From an uncultured Paracoccaceae bacterium (GTDB taxonomy: Bacteria; Pseudomonadota; Alphaproteobacteria; Rhodobacterales; Rhodobacteraceae): 64,000 nucleotides of DNA. Positions 17,394-26,294 of the stretch are shown piece by piece; position 1 is the stretch's first letter; each line of letters starts with the position of its first letter. The translations under genes and the position numbers were made by a program. The DNA is taken from contig CANMDE010000002.1 in assembly GCA_947496535.1 (NCBI GenBank), forward strand, positions 744,001 to 808,000, in the 5' to 3' direction. Below the pieces are notes generated by a model. It saw only the letters and a list, made by a program, of their open reading frames with translations, was not told the origin of the DNA and did no database searches.

Positions 17394-17407
17394 TTGATCA
17401 ATGTCAA
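17394..17407. promoter_or_regulatory. FNR/FixK box TTGAT-CAAT-GTCAA
   Basis: One mismatch from consensus. It is exactly centred between divergent starts 17333 and 17468 (60 bases to each side) and is expected to serve both. Confidence 0.75.
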
Positions 17408-17467
17408 CAACCAGACTGACCTTATGTGCAAGCATGCAGATGTGCACGTAGCCAGAGGAGTGAGGAC

Positions 17468-17815
17468 ATGCCTAGCAAGACGACGACGGAAGAAAGCGGC
17501 CCTGCAAAGACCGTCATGGACCCGATCACCGATATCCAGCAAGAGGGGTTAAGCAACATGCTGGGCCTCAGTCAGGCCTGGATGGAAATGATGAGCGATA
17601 TGGGTGCTGAAGTTATGAATTTCGTGGCTGAACGCGTCAAAGAAGATGTGAAGACCCAACATCAGGTTTTGCACTGCAAGGATGTGAAGGAACTTCAACA
17701 TATCCAGTATCAGTTCATTCAAACGGCCATTGATCAGTATCAGGCCGAAACCGGCAAACTGGTCGAGATGGGCAGCGGGATGATGAGCAGTATGAAAAGC
17801 AGCGATGCTTCCTAA
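17468..17815 (+). CDS. Phasin-like small protein
   Basis: A 115-residue helical protein. Its central part (S-N-M-L-G-L-S-Q-A-W-M-E-M-M-S-D-M-G, V-A-E-R-V-K-E-D-V-K-T-Q, then C-K-D-V-K-E-L-Q-H-I-Q-Y-Q-F-I-Q and Y-Q-A-E-T-G-K-L) follows the Phasin_2 pattern of amphipathic helices that coat polyhydroxyalkanoate granules. No signal or membrane segment is present. The start at 17468 follows AGAGGAG. It is the first gene after the FNR box at 17394. No PHA synthase is visible in the window, so it may also be one of the phasin-fold stress proteins not tied to granules. Confidence 0.75.
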   Translation: MPSKTTTEESGPAKTVMDPITDIQQEGLSNMLGLSQAWMEMMSDMGAEVMNFVAERVKEDVKTQHQVLHCKDVKELQHIQYQFIQTAIDQYQAETGKLVEMGSGMMSSMKSSDAS

Positions 17816-17878
17816 TCTGGGAGCATCGGCCTCCCCACACCAATGGTCACGAATTGCCCTCCAAGGAATGAGAGAACG

Positions 17879-18250
17879 ATGAAAGATCCAGAGCTAGATA
17901 TCCTGATTCAGGAGCTTGAGAAAAAGTCTGACCTGACGGTGGCGGATTTCGATGGGATCGTGCAGGGCCTTGCGTTCCTGCTTCCCAAGATCGTCGAGCC
18001 CAGCGAAAAGCTGAGCCAGCAGATTGGCACGACAGATCAGGCGATGCATATCGCCGACGAAGCCTTTCCCAACTGGTCCGTCAGTATTCATGGTCGCGCG
18101 AATGACAAGGATGGCCATTGGCGTTGCACATTGCGCAAAAGCGATCGAAGCGACAGCGATGCGGCAATCGGATCAGGCCGCTCGCCAGTGCTGGCGCAGG
18201 CGATTTTGGCGTCTGTCATGCGGTTGGCGATGATTATGGAGAGGGCGTGA
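17879..18250 (+). CDS. Conserved-looking small protein of unknown function
   Basis: A 123-residue soluble protein starting M-K-D-P-E-L-D-I-L at 17879 after an AAGGAATGAGAG ribosome site. It has an acidic N-terminal helix (I-Q-E-L-E-K-K-S), a middle strand region with W-S-V-S-I-H-G-R, and a C-terminal helix (A-Q-A-I-L-A-S-V-M-R-L-A-M-I). Codon use looks like its neighbours. It follows the phasin-like gene by 63 bases and is probably in the same FNR-controlled transcript. I do not recognise a family. It could be an accessory of the stress island, and being encoded is supported mainly by the ribosome site, length and context. Confidence 0.65.
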   Translation: MKDPELDILIQELEKKSDLTVADFDGIVQGLAFLLPKIVEPSEKLSQQIGTTDQAMHIADEAFPNWSVSIHGRANDKDGHWRCTLRKSDRSDSDAAIGSGRSPVLAQAILASVMRLAMIMERA

Positions 18251-18390
18251 TTGGATCTGCTGGCTCGTTTTTGGTGGGTGTGGGCGTCATTGCTGTAGCT
18301 TTGTGGGACTTTCATGACATCTAGCGTATTTCGCGCTATTATCTTGGGCAGTAACTGGAACTACTGAATTGCCTCAGGAAAGATAGCGCT

Positions 18391-18597
18391 ATGACAGCCA
18401 ACCAAATCGTGTTTTCGCTTATCGCCTTGTTGGCGACGGCCGGGGTATTTTTTGCTGTTTTGCATAAAATACGCGAGAAAAAGAACAAGTCCCCGCAAGT
18501 TCATGCTCCCCATAGCGGCAGCGTCCAAAATGACAGAGGCGCTATCGCGCGAAGCGCAATGGAAGGTCACGCAATAGATCCAAGGCAAGTTGATTGA
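18391..18597 (+). CDS. Small single-pass membrane protein
   Basis: A 68-residue product. Residues 5-25 (Q-I-V-F-S-L-I-A-L-L-A-T-A-G-V-F-F-A-V) form one hydrophobic helix, followed by a basic stop-transfer stretch (K-I-R-E-K-K-N-K) and a polar tail. AGGAAAG precedes the ATG at proper distance. It sits 140 bases after the small protein gene in the same direction. No family is recognised. The 185 bases after it, up to the ppsA stop, hold no evident gene or hairpin. It is a moderate call: a real membrane microprotein is plausible, and chance is not excluded. Confidence 0.45.
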   Translation: MTANQIVFSLIALLATAGVFFAVLHKIREKKNKSPQVHAPHSGSVQNDRGAIARSAMEGHAIDPRQVD

Positions 18598-18782
18598 GAT
18601 ATATGATAGTTCTGGCTCAAGCCGGACACCCTAAGGCTACGACAGCAGTCAAACTGAACAAAAACTGCGGCATCTCAATCTGCGTACTGCTGATTTTGAA
18701 AGTAGTTTTGACAGCTTATGGTTCAGGCTAATGTTCTCCGCAGTCTCTTGCTGGCAATACTGCGTCTTCTTGATCAGCGCCG

Positions 18783-21161
18783 CTAACTCCCCTCCGCCTT
18801 GGCCACGTTGCGCACGACGCTGACGAAGCTGTCGGGCGTGACAGAGATGCTGTCGATCCCGAAATCAACCAGTTTTTGCGAATACACCGGATCGTTGCTG
18901 GGAGCTTGTCCGCAGAAGCCCACCTTTGATCCGGCTTTGTGCGCCTCTCTGATTACCGTTTCGATCATCCATAGAACTGCCGGGTCGTCTTCGTGGAAAA
19001 GCGGGGCGAGTTCTTCGGAATCGCGGTCGATCCCCAGTGTCAGCTGTGTCAGGTCGTTGGACCCGATAGAGAACCCGTCGAAGCGTTCCGCAAATTCCGC
19101 AGCGCGGACGACATTGGCTGGGATTTCGCACATGACGTAGACCTGCAGCCCGTTTTTACCGCGCTCAAGCCCGTGTTCTGCCATGACGGCAAGTACATGG
19201 TCCGCCTCACCCGGGGTTCGGCAGAAGGGGATCATGACAATCACATTGTCAAAGCCCATCTGTTCGCGCAGGCGCACAATGGCCTGACATTCCAGAGCGA
19301 AGCCGTCCTTGTAGTGTTCGGAATAATACCGCGATGCCCCGCGAAACCCGATCATCGGGTTTTCCTCGTGCGGCTCAAAATCGCGTCCACCCAAAAGGTC
19401 CGCATATTCGTTGGACTTGAAGTCGCTCATCCGCACGATGACGGGTTTGGGGTAACAACAGGCCGCGATCCGTGACAGGCCCCGCGCCAGTTTATCCACA
19501 AAGTAATCAGGCATGCTGTCATAACCTGCGGTCATTGTCGCGATCTGTTCGCGTGCATCGGGGTCGCTGACCTGATCGAAATGCGCTAATGCCATCGGAT
19601 GGACGCGGACAGCGGTATTCACCACGAATTCCATTCGCGCGAGGCCCACGCCATCCACGGGCAGCTGCCACCAGCGCAACGCGGCGGATGGGTTGGCGAG
19701 GTTGAGCATCACGTTTGTTTTGGTTTCTGGTAGATGCTCCAACGCCTCTTCCGTCACGGTGACTTCGGATATGCCTTCGGTCACGATACCTTCTTCACCG
19801 CCCGCGCAGGACACGGTGACGTCCTGTTCATCATGCAGCACATGGGTTGCGTCCCCGCATCCTACGATGGCTGGGAGGCCCAGTTCACGACTGACAATCG
19901 CCGCATGGGACGTGCGTCCGCCGTGGTCCGTCACAATGGCAGCCGCCCGTTTCATGATCGGCACCCAGTCGGGGTCGGTGGTGGATGTGACCAATACCGA
20001 CCCATCGACAAAGCGGTCGATATCGGTGGCCTTTTCAATGATGCTGACCCGTCCGGCCACCGCCGCACTACCAACACTGAGCCCCGTCAGGATCACCTCG
20101 CCGGGGTCTTTCACGGCGTAGGATTTCAACGATCCGGTATCGGCCCGCGACTGAACGGTTTCTGGGCGGGCCTGCACGATATAAAGCGTCTTTGTCTTGC
20201 CATCGCGGGCCCATTCCATATCCATCGGCTGGCCATAGTGTTCTTCGATGATCTTGGCCTGCCGGGCGAGTGTCAGGATTTCGTCGTCGCTGAGGACAAA
20301 CATCGCCCGCTCGGCCTTGGATGTCGGCACGTTTCGCGGCGTGCCATTGCGACCATGGATCATCTTGATTTCCTTGGCCCCAATCCGTTTTTCGAGAATG
20401 GGTGTTAGTTTGTCCTTTTCCAGAAACGGTTTGTAGACTTGGTATTCGTCGGGATCGACGGCCCCCTGCACGACGTTTTCACCAAGACCCCAGGCTGCGT
20501 TGATCAGCACGGCATCGGGGAAACCCGATTCCGTATCTATGGAAAACATCACTCCTGACCCGCCAATATCGGCCCGGACCATTTGCTGGACGCCGACCGA
20601 CAGGGCGACTTGCTGGTGCGAAAAGCCCTGGATCTGGCGGTAGGAAATCGCGCGGTCGGTAAAGAGCGAGGCATAGCATTTGCGGCAGGCCTCCAGTAAC
20701 GCAGTTTCGCCGATTACGTTCAGGAAGGTTTCTTGCTGACCCGCGAAACTGGCATCGGGCAAATCTTCTGCAGTCGCACTGGAACGGACTGCGACAGGGA
20801 CGTCTGCCTCGCCTGCCGCATCGCCCATTGCACGGTAATGCGTGATGATCGCGTCTTCGGTGTCTTTGGGCCAGTCGCCACCCAAGATCAGCGCACGGAT
20901 CGCCTCGCCGGTTTTGTGGAGAGTGGATTTGCCGCTGGCGAGCGCTTCCAATTCGGTGCCGATAGCTGCATCCAGATTGTTAGCGGTCAGATAAGCGCGA
21001 AACGCATCGGAGGTTGTCGCAAAGCCGGGCGGAACAAGGATGCCCTTTTTGCCCAAAGCCCCGATCATTTCCCCCAAGGAGGCGTTCTTGCCGCCAACCA
21101 GCGGCACGTCGCCACGCTTTACTTCAGTGAAGTTCAGAACCAACGGATTGGATGTGTTCAT
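18783..21161 (-). CDS. ppsA: Phosphoenolpyruvate synthase
   Basis: A 792-residue cytoplasmic enzyme converting pyruvate, ATP and water to PEP, AMP and phosphate. The N-terminal ATP-binding domain has G-G-K-N-A-S-L-G-E-M and R-S-S-A-T-A-E-D-L-P-D-A-S-F-A-G-Q-Q-E-T-F. The phosphohistidine domain has G-G-R-T-S-H-A-A-I-V-S-R-E, and the C-terminal PEP/pyruvate barrel has S-I-G-S-N-D-L-T-Q-L and G-F-C-G-Q-A-P-S-N. Length matches PpsA. AAGGGG sits nine bases before ATG 21161; a GTG directly upstream (21164) is possible. It is divergent from a PfkB kinase across two FNR-type boxes, a pairing that suggests coordinated control of lower glycolysis and gluconeogenesis under oxygen limitation. Confidence 0.95.
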   Translation of the reverse strand: MNTSNPLVLNFTEVKRGDVPLVGGKNASLGEMIGALGKKGILVPPGFATTSDAFRAYLTANNLDAAIGTELEALASGKSTLHKTGEAIRALILGGDWPKDTEDAIITHYRAMGDAAGEADVPVAVRSSATAEDLPDASFAGQQETFLNVIGETALLEACRKCYASLFTDRAISYRQIQGFSHQQVALSVGVQQMVRADIGGSGVMFSIDTESGFPDAVLINAAWGLGENVVQGAVDPDEYQVYKPFLEKDKLTPILEKRIGAKEIKMIHGRNGTPRNVPTSKAERAMFVLSDDEILTLARQAKIIEEHYGQPMDMEWARDGKTKTLYIVQARPETVQSRADTGSLKSYAVKDPGEVILTGLSVGSAAVAGRVSIIEKATDIDRFVDGSVLVTSTTDPDWVPIMKRAAAIVTDHGGRTSHAAIVSRELGLPAIVGCGDATHVLHDEQDVTVSCAGGEEGIVTEGISEVTVTEEALEHLPETKTNVMLNLANPSAALRWWQLPVDGVGLARMEFVVNTAVRVHPMALAHFDQVSDPDAREQIATMTAGYDSMPDYFVDKLARGLSRIAACCYPKPVIVRMSDFKSNEYADLLGGRDFEPHEENPMIGFRGASRYYSEHYKDGFALECQAIVRLREQMGFDNVIVMIPFCRTPGEADHVLAVMAEHGLERGKNGLQVYVMCEIPANVVRAAEFAERFDGFSIGSNDLTQLTLGIDRDSEELAPLFHEDDPAVLWMIETVIREAHKAGSKVGFCGQAPSNDPVYSQKLVDFGIDSISVTPDSFVSVVRNVAKAEGS

Positions 21162-21220
21162 CACAATTATCCCCTTGCTGCGGTATCGCTTGCAGAGTGG
21201 CGCAGCCCGGCGTTTGTCAA

Positions 21221-21234
21221 TTGATCTAGGTCAG
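21221..21234. promoter_or_regulatory. FNR/FixK-like box TTGAT-CTAG-GTCAG
   Basis: Two mismatches, both in the second half-site. It lies 59 bases upstream of the ppsA start, the same distance seen for better boxes, and so probably serves ppsA. Confidence 0.5.
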
Positions 21235-21244
21235 CCAGTGCGCG

Positions 21245-21258
21245 TTGATCCGCATCAA
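21245..21258. promoter_or_regulatory. FNR/FixK box, perfect TTGAT-CCGC-ATCAA
   Basis: A perfect site 63 bases upstream of the PfkB-family kinase start (21322). With the site at 21221 it forms a pair separated by 10 bases, so each divergent gene appears to have its own box. Confidence 0.85.
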
Positions 21259-21321
21259 CGATGAAGATCAAAAGCCGGCATAGGGTGAAATGGACCCGAT
21301 GCATCTAGGATTTTCGCACCC

Positions 21322-22269
21322 ATGACAAATATCCTGACTGTGACCCTCAATCCATGCCTTGATTACGCGACATCAGTCGACCACGTCGTGGCGGGGCCGA
21401 AACTGCGCTGTAAATCTCCCCGGATCGATCCGGGTGGCGGCGGCGTCAATGTTGCCCGCGCAATTGCCAAGATTGGCGGTGACAGCACCGCACTGCTCGC
21501 GGTGGGCGGCGCGACCGGTGCGCAGCTCATTGCGCTGCTTGATGCCGAAGACATCCGTACCCACGCGGTCGAGGTCAGCTGCGACACTCGTCAGGCGCTT
21601 GCCGTGACGGATGAAAGCTCTGGCAGTCAATATCGCTTTGGTTTTCCGGGGCTACCCTTGGAAGCAGATGATGCAGAACATCTTGTACGGCAGATTTTAT
21701 CGGCCACTGAGAAAAACATGTTTGTAGTCCTCAGCGGTAGCATGCCTCCGGGCCTGCCGGTTGATTTTCCAGATGAAATTTTTGAGCGAATTGCGCCCCA
21801 AACGGATCGCCTTGTTGTCGATACGTCTGGTGCTGCACTTGCCCATCTGATCAGTGCGCCAAGGCGGTCGATCTACATGCTGCGTATTGATCAAAGAGAA
21901 GCCACCGAGGCTGCAGGAAAACCTCTGGATACGATGAACGACCTCATCGGTTTTGCGAGTGATCTGGTAGAGCAGGGCGTTGCGGAGATCATCGTTTCCG
22001 GCCGTGGCTCTGCCGGATCGATCATGGTCACAAAGGAGCAGCGTTTCTTTTGTCCAGCGCCCTATGTGGACGAGGTCAGCACAGTGGGTGCCGGGGACGC
22101 TTTTGTTGGGGCACTTGTCCATCGATTGTCCCTGCAGCAACCCATTGACGATGCCTTGCGCTGGGGTGTCGCCGCAGCTGCGGCGACAGTCATGACCGAG
22201 GGCACTGCCCTTTGCCGTCTGGATGATGTTGAACGCCTGTTGCCCGAATGCAGCCCCCAAATACTGTAA
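21322..22269 (+). CDS. PfkB-family sugar-phosphate kinase (1-phosphofructokinase/6-phosphofructokinase type 2)
   Basis: A 315-residue ribokinase-fold enzyme. The N-terminus T-V-T-L-N-P-C-L-D and D-P-G-G-G-G-V-N-V-A-R-A are typical of 1-phosphofructokinase, tagatose-6-phosphate kinase and Pfk-2. The catalytic motif is T-V-G-A-G-D-A-F near residue 255, with the aspartate as base. It would phosphorylate fructose-1-phosphate, fructose-6-phosphate or tagatose-6-phosphate in the cytoplasm; no fructose PTS is nearby. The location opposite ppsA and behind a perfect FNR box favours an anaerobic glycolytic 6-phosphofructokinase (Pfk-2) role. It ends 15 bases before the APH/AAA gene and is likely co-transcribed with it. 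Confidence 0.88.
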   Translation: MTNILTVTLNPCLDYATSVDHVVAGPKLRCKSPRIDPGGGGVNVARAIAKIGGDSTALLAVGGATGAQLIALLDAEDIRTHAVEVSCDTRQALAVTDESSGSQYRFGFPGLPLEADDAEHLVRQILSATEKNMFVVLSGSMPPGLPVDFPDEIFERIAPQTDRLVVDTSGAALAHLISAPRRSIYMLRIDQREATEAAGKPLDTMNDLIGFASDLVEQGVAEIIVSGRGSAGSIMVTKEQRFFCPAPYVDEVSTVGAGDAFVGALVHRLSLQQPIDDALRWGVAAAAATVMTEGTALCRLDDVERLLPECSPQIL

Positions 22270-22284
22270 ATAAGCAGGGCAAAT

Positions 22285-23826
22285 ATGATCCAGCACCCGG
22301 CCAGCCAGTTATCACAAGATGACGTCATCGCTTTTTTGGCGGGGCCAGATGCATTTGGCGAAACATCCGAACTGGTCGAAACCCACTGCGCGCTGGTTTT
22401 TCTGACCAAGACGACGGCATATAAACTCAAACGCGCCGTCAAATATGATTATCTAGATTATTCCACACGCGACATCCGCCATAAGATGCTGATCCGCGAG
22501 ATCGAGTTGAATAAACCGACCGCCCCGTCGATCTACCGCGATGTCATACCCGTCACGCTTGAGAGTGATGGTAGACTGGCCTTGAGGGGCGAGGGTGAGC
22601 CCATCGAATGGCTGCTGCGGATGACACGTTTTCCTGCCTCGGACGAATTGGCCCAGATTGCTGACAATGGAGGTCTGACCGATCCAGTTGCCTTTGAAAT
22701 GGGTGCGGCTGTCGCCCAATACCACAAGGGCATTCCTCAACGGGAGGCGAATGGTGCCGCCTTGATCCATGAGATCATGGACGAGTTGACCTCAGCTTTT
22801 GTCGGCATGAATGCAGAGCTTGGGTATGCAAAGGTTTCCCAATTCGCAACGGACGTTCATCGGGCGTTCGATGGCGTGACCGATCTTCTTTTGAGGCGCA
22901 CGCAGGATGGTAAGGTCCGCCGGTGCCACGGTGATCTTCATCTGCGCAACCTTGTCATGATCGATGGTGTCCCAACCCCGTTTGATGCGCTGGAATTCGA
23001 TGAACGCTTGGGCACCTGTGATGTTCTTTATGATCTGGCATTTCTGCTTATGGATCTGATCCATCGCGGACTGCCACACGCGGCTAATCTGGTGCTCAAC
23101 GGCTATGTGCAGATGTCGCAGGAATTCGATCCTGCCGCTCTGCGGACTTTTCCGTTGTTTCTCAGTATCCGCGCAGCGATCCGCGCCATGGTGGAAGTTC
23201 AAGGGTCGAGGTTGCAACCGGACAACACAGCCCAGCGCGCAGATGGGCTAGCCTATCTGGATCAGGCACTGGGCTACCTTGATCCACTAGCACCGCGGTT
23301 GCTTATTATCGGAGGACTGTCAGGAACCGGGAAAACAACCATAGCCCGCGCCATTGCGCACCAGCTGGGGCCTGCACCGGGTGCAATCCACCTGCGCAGT
23401 GATGTGCTGCGCAAACAGATTTTTGCGACCGATCCGCTGACGCACTTACCGGCTGAGGCGTATCAACCCGAAGTGACCGCAAAGGTCTATGCAAAGATGC
23501 GCGGGGTTGCGCGGGATTGTTTGATGGCGGGTCATTCTGTCATTCTCGACGCGACATATCTGAGCGAGTCTGAGCGCGACGCCAGCGAGGCTGTCGCAAG
23601 GACTGTCGGATGCGCGTTTACTGGCATATGGCTGCAGGGCGATATGGATGTGCTTACTGAACGGGTTCTGGCACGCGAAAACGATGCCTCTGATGCTGAT
23701 GTTTCTGTATTACGCGATATGGCCCAGCGCGATTTGGGCGATATCACTTGGAATCATGTCAGTTGCGATGGGTCCACATCCGAGACGGTGTCGCGAACTT
23801 TGCGTGTCTTGGGTCTCGATGCGTAA
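22285..23826 (+). CDS. Bifunctional aminoglycoside-phosphotransferase-like/AAA ATP-binding protein
   Basis: A 513-residue fusion. The N-terminal ~310 residues resemble the APH/kinase-like family, with C-H-G-D-L-H-L-R-N as catalytic loop near residues 213-221 and F-D-A-L-E-F-D in place of the DFG-like metal motif. The C-terminal ~165 residues form a P-loop kinase with Walker A G-L-S-G-T-G-K-T-T near 346-354 and an R-S-D-V-L-R-K segment. Similar fusions occur in hypoxia clusters and are often annotated as gluconate-kinase-like or antibiotic-resistance proteins. The true substrate is unknown and resistance should not be assumed. The 3' end overlaps the convergent hydrogenase protease gene by 73 bases. 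Confidence 0.85.
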   Translation: MIQHPASQLSQDDVIAFLAGPDAFGETSELVETHCALVFLTKTTAYKLKRAVKYDYLDYSTRDIRHKMLIREIELNKPTAPSIYRDVIPVTLESDGRLALRGEGEPIEWLLRMTRFPASDELAQIADNGGLTDPVAFEMGAAVAQYHKGIPQREANGAALIHEIMDELTSAFVGMNAELGYAKVSQFATDVHRAFDGVTDLLLRRTQDGKVRRCHGDLHLRNLVMIDGVPTPFDALEFDERLGTCDVLYDLAFLLMDLIHRGLPHAANLVLNGYVQMSQEFDPAALRTFPLFLSIRAAIRAMVEVQGSRLQPDNTAQRADGLAYLDQALGYLDPLAPRLLIIGGLSGTGKTTIARAIAHQLGPAPGAIHLRSDVLRKQIFATDPLTHLPAEAYQPEVTAKVYAKMRGVARDCLMAGHSVILDATYLSESERDASEAVARTVGCAFTGIWLQGDMDVLTERVLARENDASDADVSVLRDMAQRDLGDITWNHVSCDGSTSETVSRTLRVLGLDA

Positions 23827-24248
23827 TGCTGAACAAGGTCCGCGGCGGTCTCTTCAACAGATGGCGACAGACCGCGTCCGGCGGCAAAGAGTGCGCCTTC
23901 AATGCCATGCACCAGAAGAGTTTTGGGAAGGACCCCCAGCGCACGGGCCGTTTCGACCGCTTCGGCCAATCCGAAGCGGTGTGTCGAGTAATGAAACATA
24001 TCGGCTGGTAACGGCTGGGATATCGCGTCAAATTGGACATGCGTTCCCGCTTTCGCACCTGATCGGGTTGCGTCGACCAGAACGATATTTGATTTTTTGC
24101 CAAAGAGATCGATCAGACCGGTTCCATCGCCAAAATGAATCCGCGTTTCATATCCTTGCTTGGCCAGAGCCTTGGCCACCCAGGGGCCAACCCCGTCATC
24201 GTGGCGATAGGTGTTGCCAACACCGACGATTAGCGGCGCATCAAACAC
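23754..24248 (-). CDS. Hydrogenase maturation protease (HyaD/HupD family)
   Basis: A 164-residue endopeptidase that would remove the C-terminal tail of the [NiFe] large subunit after nickel insertion. G-V-G-N-T-Y-R-H-D-D-G-V-G at residues 9-21 contains the first metal-binding acid, D-A-T follows near residue 58, and the second-half H-x-F/H-G pattern (S-T-H-R-F-G and L-V-H-G-I-E) is present. It starts inside the end of the large-subunit gene (8-base overlap), so it is the last gene of the hydrogenase operon. Its 3' 73 bases are antisense to the APH/AAA gene. Confidence 0.92.
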   Translation of the reverse strand: MFDAPLIVGVGNTYRHDDGVGPWVAKALAKQGYETRIHFGDGTGLIDLFGKKSNIVLVDATRSGAKAGTHVQFDAISQPLPADMFHYSTHRFGLAEAVETARALGVLPKTLLVHGIEGALFAAGRGLSPSVEETAADLVQHYASRPKTRKVRDTVSDVDPSQLT

Positions 24249-25530
24249 GATCGACCGTCAGTTTCAGAAAATGGGTGGAACAGGAAATGCATGGATCATA
24301 GTTGCGGATGGTCTGTTCACACCGCCACTGGAGATCGTCGTCTGTCATGGCCAGGTTGCCCTCGACCGTGCGTTGCAAATCGACCTCGATCTGAGGTTGG
24401 TTCTGCGATGTAGGCGGAACGATATTGGCGAAGGTGATCCGCCCGTCATCGTCCAACTGATAGCTGTGATAACAGATGCCACGTGGGGCTTCGGTGCAGC
24501 CGTGTCCCTCTCCGGCGCAGACGGGCACGGCGACAGATGGTGGATCGGGCGGTTCATAAATGCGCGCAAGGCGGGCGGCTTCTTCCAGCGCGTACTGGAC
24601 CTCGATCATGCGGACGAGAATGGACTGATAGGGGTTGCGCACCACAGGGCCAAGACCGGCATCGCGAGCGGTCGCTTTGCAATTATCTGTCAGTTGTTCG
24701 AAGTTGTTGGCGTAGCGGGCCAGCGGACCGACAAGGTAAGGTAAACCGTCTGCCGTCCTGCCCTGCAACGCGGTGGAGCGTTCCACATGCTCTTCGTAGA
24801 AATGCTGCGGATATTCCTCTGGCGGGATGTCGAGGCCCCGGCTTGATCCGATGTTGCCTTCGAGGATCGGATACATGTCCGGGTGGATCAGGGACACGAA
24901 AAGATAATCGTGATCGTCGTCGGGGAATTCGAACTTGGCGAAGTCCAGTGTGATTTCGCGTGCGAGCAGCGCACATGCCTCCAGCTCCGGGATCAGCGCT
25001 GCAATCGCGTCTGGGTCGGGCGCACTGTAGAACCCGCCAACCTTGGTGTTTATGGGATGCACGGCCCGACCGCCGATCACTTCCATCAAGGTGTTGCCCA
25101 TCTTCTTGACGCGCAGCGCCTTGCGTACCAGTTCAGGGTTGGTCTTGGCGATATCCATCGCGCTGGGCAGTCCCAGAAAATCAGGCGCGTGCAGCATGGC
25201 CGCATGCAGCGTGTTGCTTTGGATCCACTCACCGCAATAGATCATCCGCCTTAGGGCGTGGATTTGGGGTGTCACCTCAATCCCCAGCGCTTTCTCTACC
25301 GCATGGCAGGCGCCCATGATGTAGGCGATCGGGCAGATCCCGCAGATACGCGATGTGATATCAGGGGCTTCGGTGCCCATGCGGCTTTGCAACAAAGCTT
25401 CAAAAAAGCGGGGTGGTTCAAAAATACGAAATTCGACCCGTTCGACATCATCCCCGTTGATGCGGACGTAAAGCGCACCTTCGCCTTCGACGCGGGCAAG
25501 TTCATTCACCTGAATGACGCGGTCGTTCAT
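24241..25530 (-). CDS. [NiFe]-hydrogenase large (alpha) subunit, group-3b-like
   Basis: A 429-residue catalytic subunit. The proximal nickel ligands are R-I-C-G-I-C (C63, C66), and the distal motif is D-P-C-I-S-C-S-T-H (C414, C417) followed by nine residues to be cut off after H420. Both motifs are complete, so activity is expected. Short length and lack of a Tat partner point to a soluble group 3 enzyme; the partner subunits indicate the NADP-linked group 3b (sulfhydrogenase/HyhBGSL) type. The start at 25530 is set by the ATGA overlap with the small-subunit stop; the frame remains open far upstream inside that gene and was rejected. Confidence 0.95.
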   Translation of the reverse strand: MNDRVIQVNELARVEGEGALYVRINGDDVERVEFRIFEPPRFFEALLQSRMGTEAPDITSRICGICPIAYIMGACHAVEKALGIEVTPQIHALRRMIYCGEWIQSNTLHAAMLHAPDFLGLPSAMDIAKTNPELVRKALRVKKMGNTLMEVIGGRAVHPINTKVGGFYSAPDPDAIAALIPELEACALLAREITLDFAKFEFPDDDHDYLFVSLIHPDMYPILEGNIGSSRGLDIPPEEYPQHFYEEHVERSTALQGRTADGLPYLVGPLARYANNFEQLTDNCKATARDAGLGPVVRNPYQSILVRMIEVQYALEEAARLARIYEPPDPPSVAVPVCAGEGHGCTEAPRGICYHSYQLDDDGRITFANIVPPTSQNQPQIEVDLQRTVEGNLAMTDDDLQWRCEQTIRNYDPCISCSTHFLKLTVDRV

Positions 25531-26291
25531 GGCGTTTGCCCTCCCTTGCTGAAATCGGGCGCGGCGGCGTTGTAGCTGAGGAACAAATCCTTGATCTCTG
25601 GTGTCTCGGCCCCCAGCGTGCGCAATTGTGCTGCGAGTGCTGCTATGTTGGTGTTTTCCATCGGACCAAAGCAGCCATAACAGCCGCGCCCGTGTGATGG
25701 GCAAAGGTTGCCGCAACCCGCCTGGGTCACAGGCCCCAAACACAATTCGCCTTTCGCGACCATCACGCAGACCGTGCCTGCTAGCTTGCATTCCACACAT
25801 TGGGACACGCGTGGCACATGGGGTTTACGTCCGGCGAGTGTCGCCGTGAGTAATTCCAACAACTGGGCCTTTGAGATCGGACAGCCGCGCAGTTCAAAAT
25901 CAACGTCCACATGATCGGCAATCGCGGTCGAGGTTTTGAGTGTTTTGATGTATTCAGGATGCGCATAGACAGTGCTGGTGAATGCTTTGACATCAGCAAA
26001 ATTGCGGAGCGCCTGGATGCCGCCAGAGGTGGCGCAGGCCCCGATTGTGATCAGCGTTTTGGATTGCGCCCGAATTTCCTGAATGCGTTCGGCGTCGTGG
26101 GCGGTGGTCACGGACCCTTCGACCAGTGAGATGTCATAAGGCCCTTCGACCGTGGTCCGGGTAGCCTCAAGGAAATGCGCAATCTCGACGGAGTCTGCGA
26201 TGTCCAGCAGCTCGTCCTCACAATCAAGCAGGGTCAACTGACACCCATCGCACGAGGCGAATTTCCAAACGGCGATCTTTGGTTTGGTCAT
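25527..26291 (-). CDS. [NiFe]-hydrogenase small (delta) subunit
   Basis: A 254-residue iron-sulfur subunit carrying electrons from the Ni-Fe site. C-D-G-C near residues 14-17, G-A-C-A-T-S-G-G and R-G-C-P-I supply the proximal cluster, and a cysteine-dense C-terminal part (C-V-E-C-K, C-G-N-L-C, C-Y-G-C-F) supplies further [4Fe-4S] clusters. There is no twin-arginine signal, so the enzyme is cytoplasmic. It overlaps the large subunit gene by four bases and follows the FAD subunit by three bases. The arrangement is that of group 3b operons. Confidence 0.94.
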   Translation of the reverse strand: MTKPKIAVWKFASCDGCQLTLLDCEDELLDIADSVEIAHFLEATRTTVEGPYDISLVEGSVTTAHDAERIQEIRAQSKTLITIGACATSGGIQALRNFADVKAFTSTVYAHPEYIKTLKTSTAIADHVDVDFELRGCPISKAQLLELLTATLAGRKPHVPRVSQCVECKLAGTVCVMVAKGELCLGPVTQAGCGNLCPSHGRGCYGCFGPMENTNIAALAAQLRTLGAETPEIKDLFLSYNAAAPDFSKGGQTP

Positions 26292-26294
26292 GGG

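Noticed and set aside
15882..17397. Several long plus-strand frames opposite the P-type ATPase
   Set aside because: They are composition shadows of the ATPase gene, with Cys/Arg-rich text and no motifs.
22285..23826. Antibiotic-resistance phosphotransferase call
   Set aside because: The APH-like half is fused to a P-loop kinase and lies in a hypoxia cluster. Nothing supports drug modification.
25531..25800. 90-residue N-terminal extension of the hydrogenase large subunit
   Set aside because: It lies inside the small-subunit gene in another frame. The ATGA overlap at 25527-25530 marks the start.
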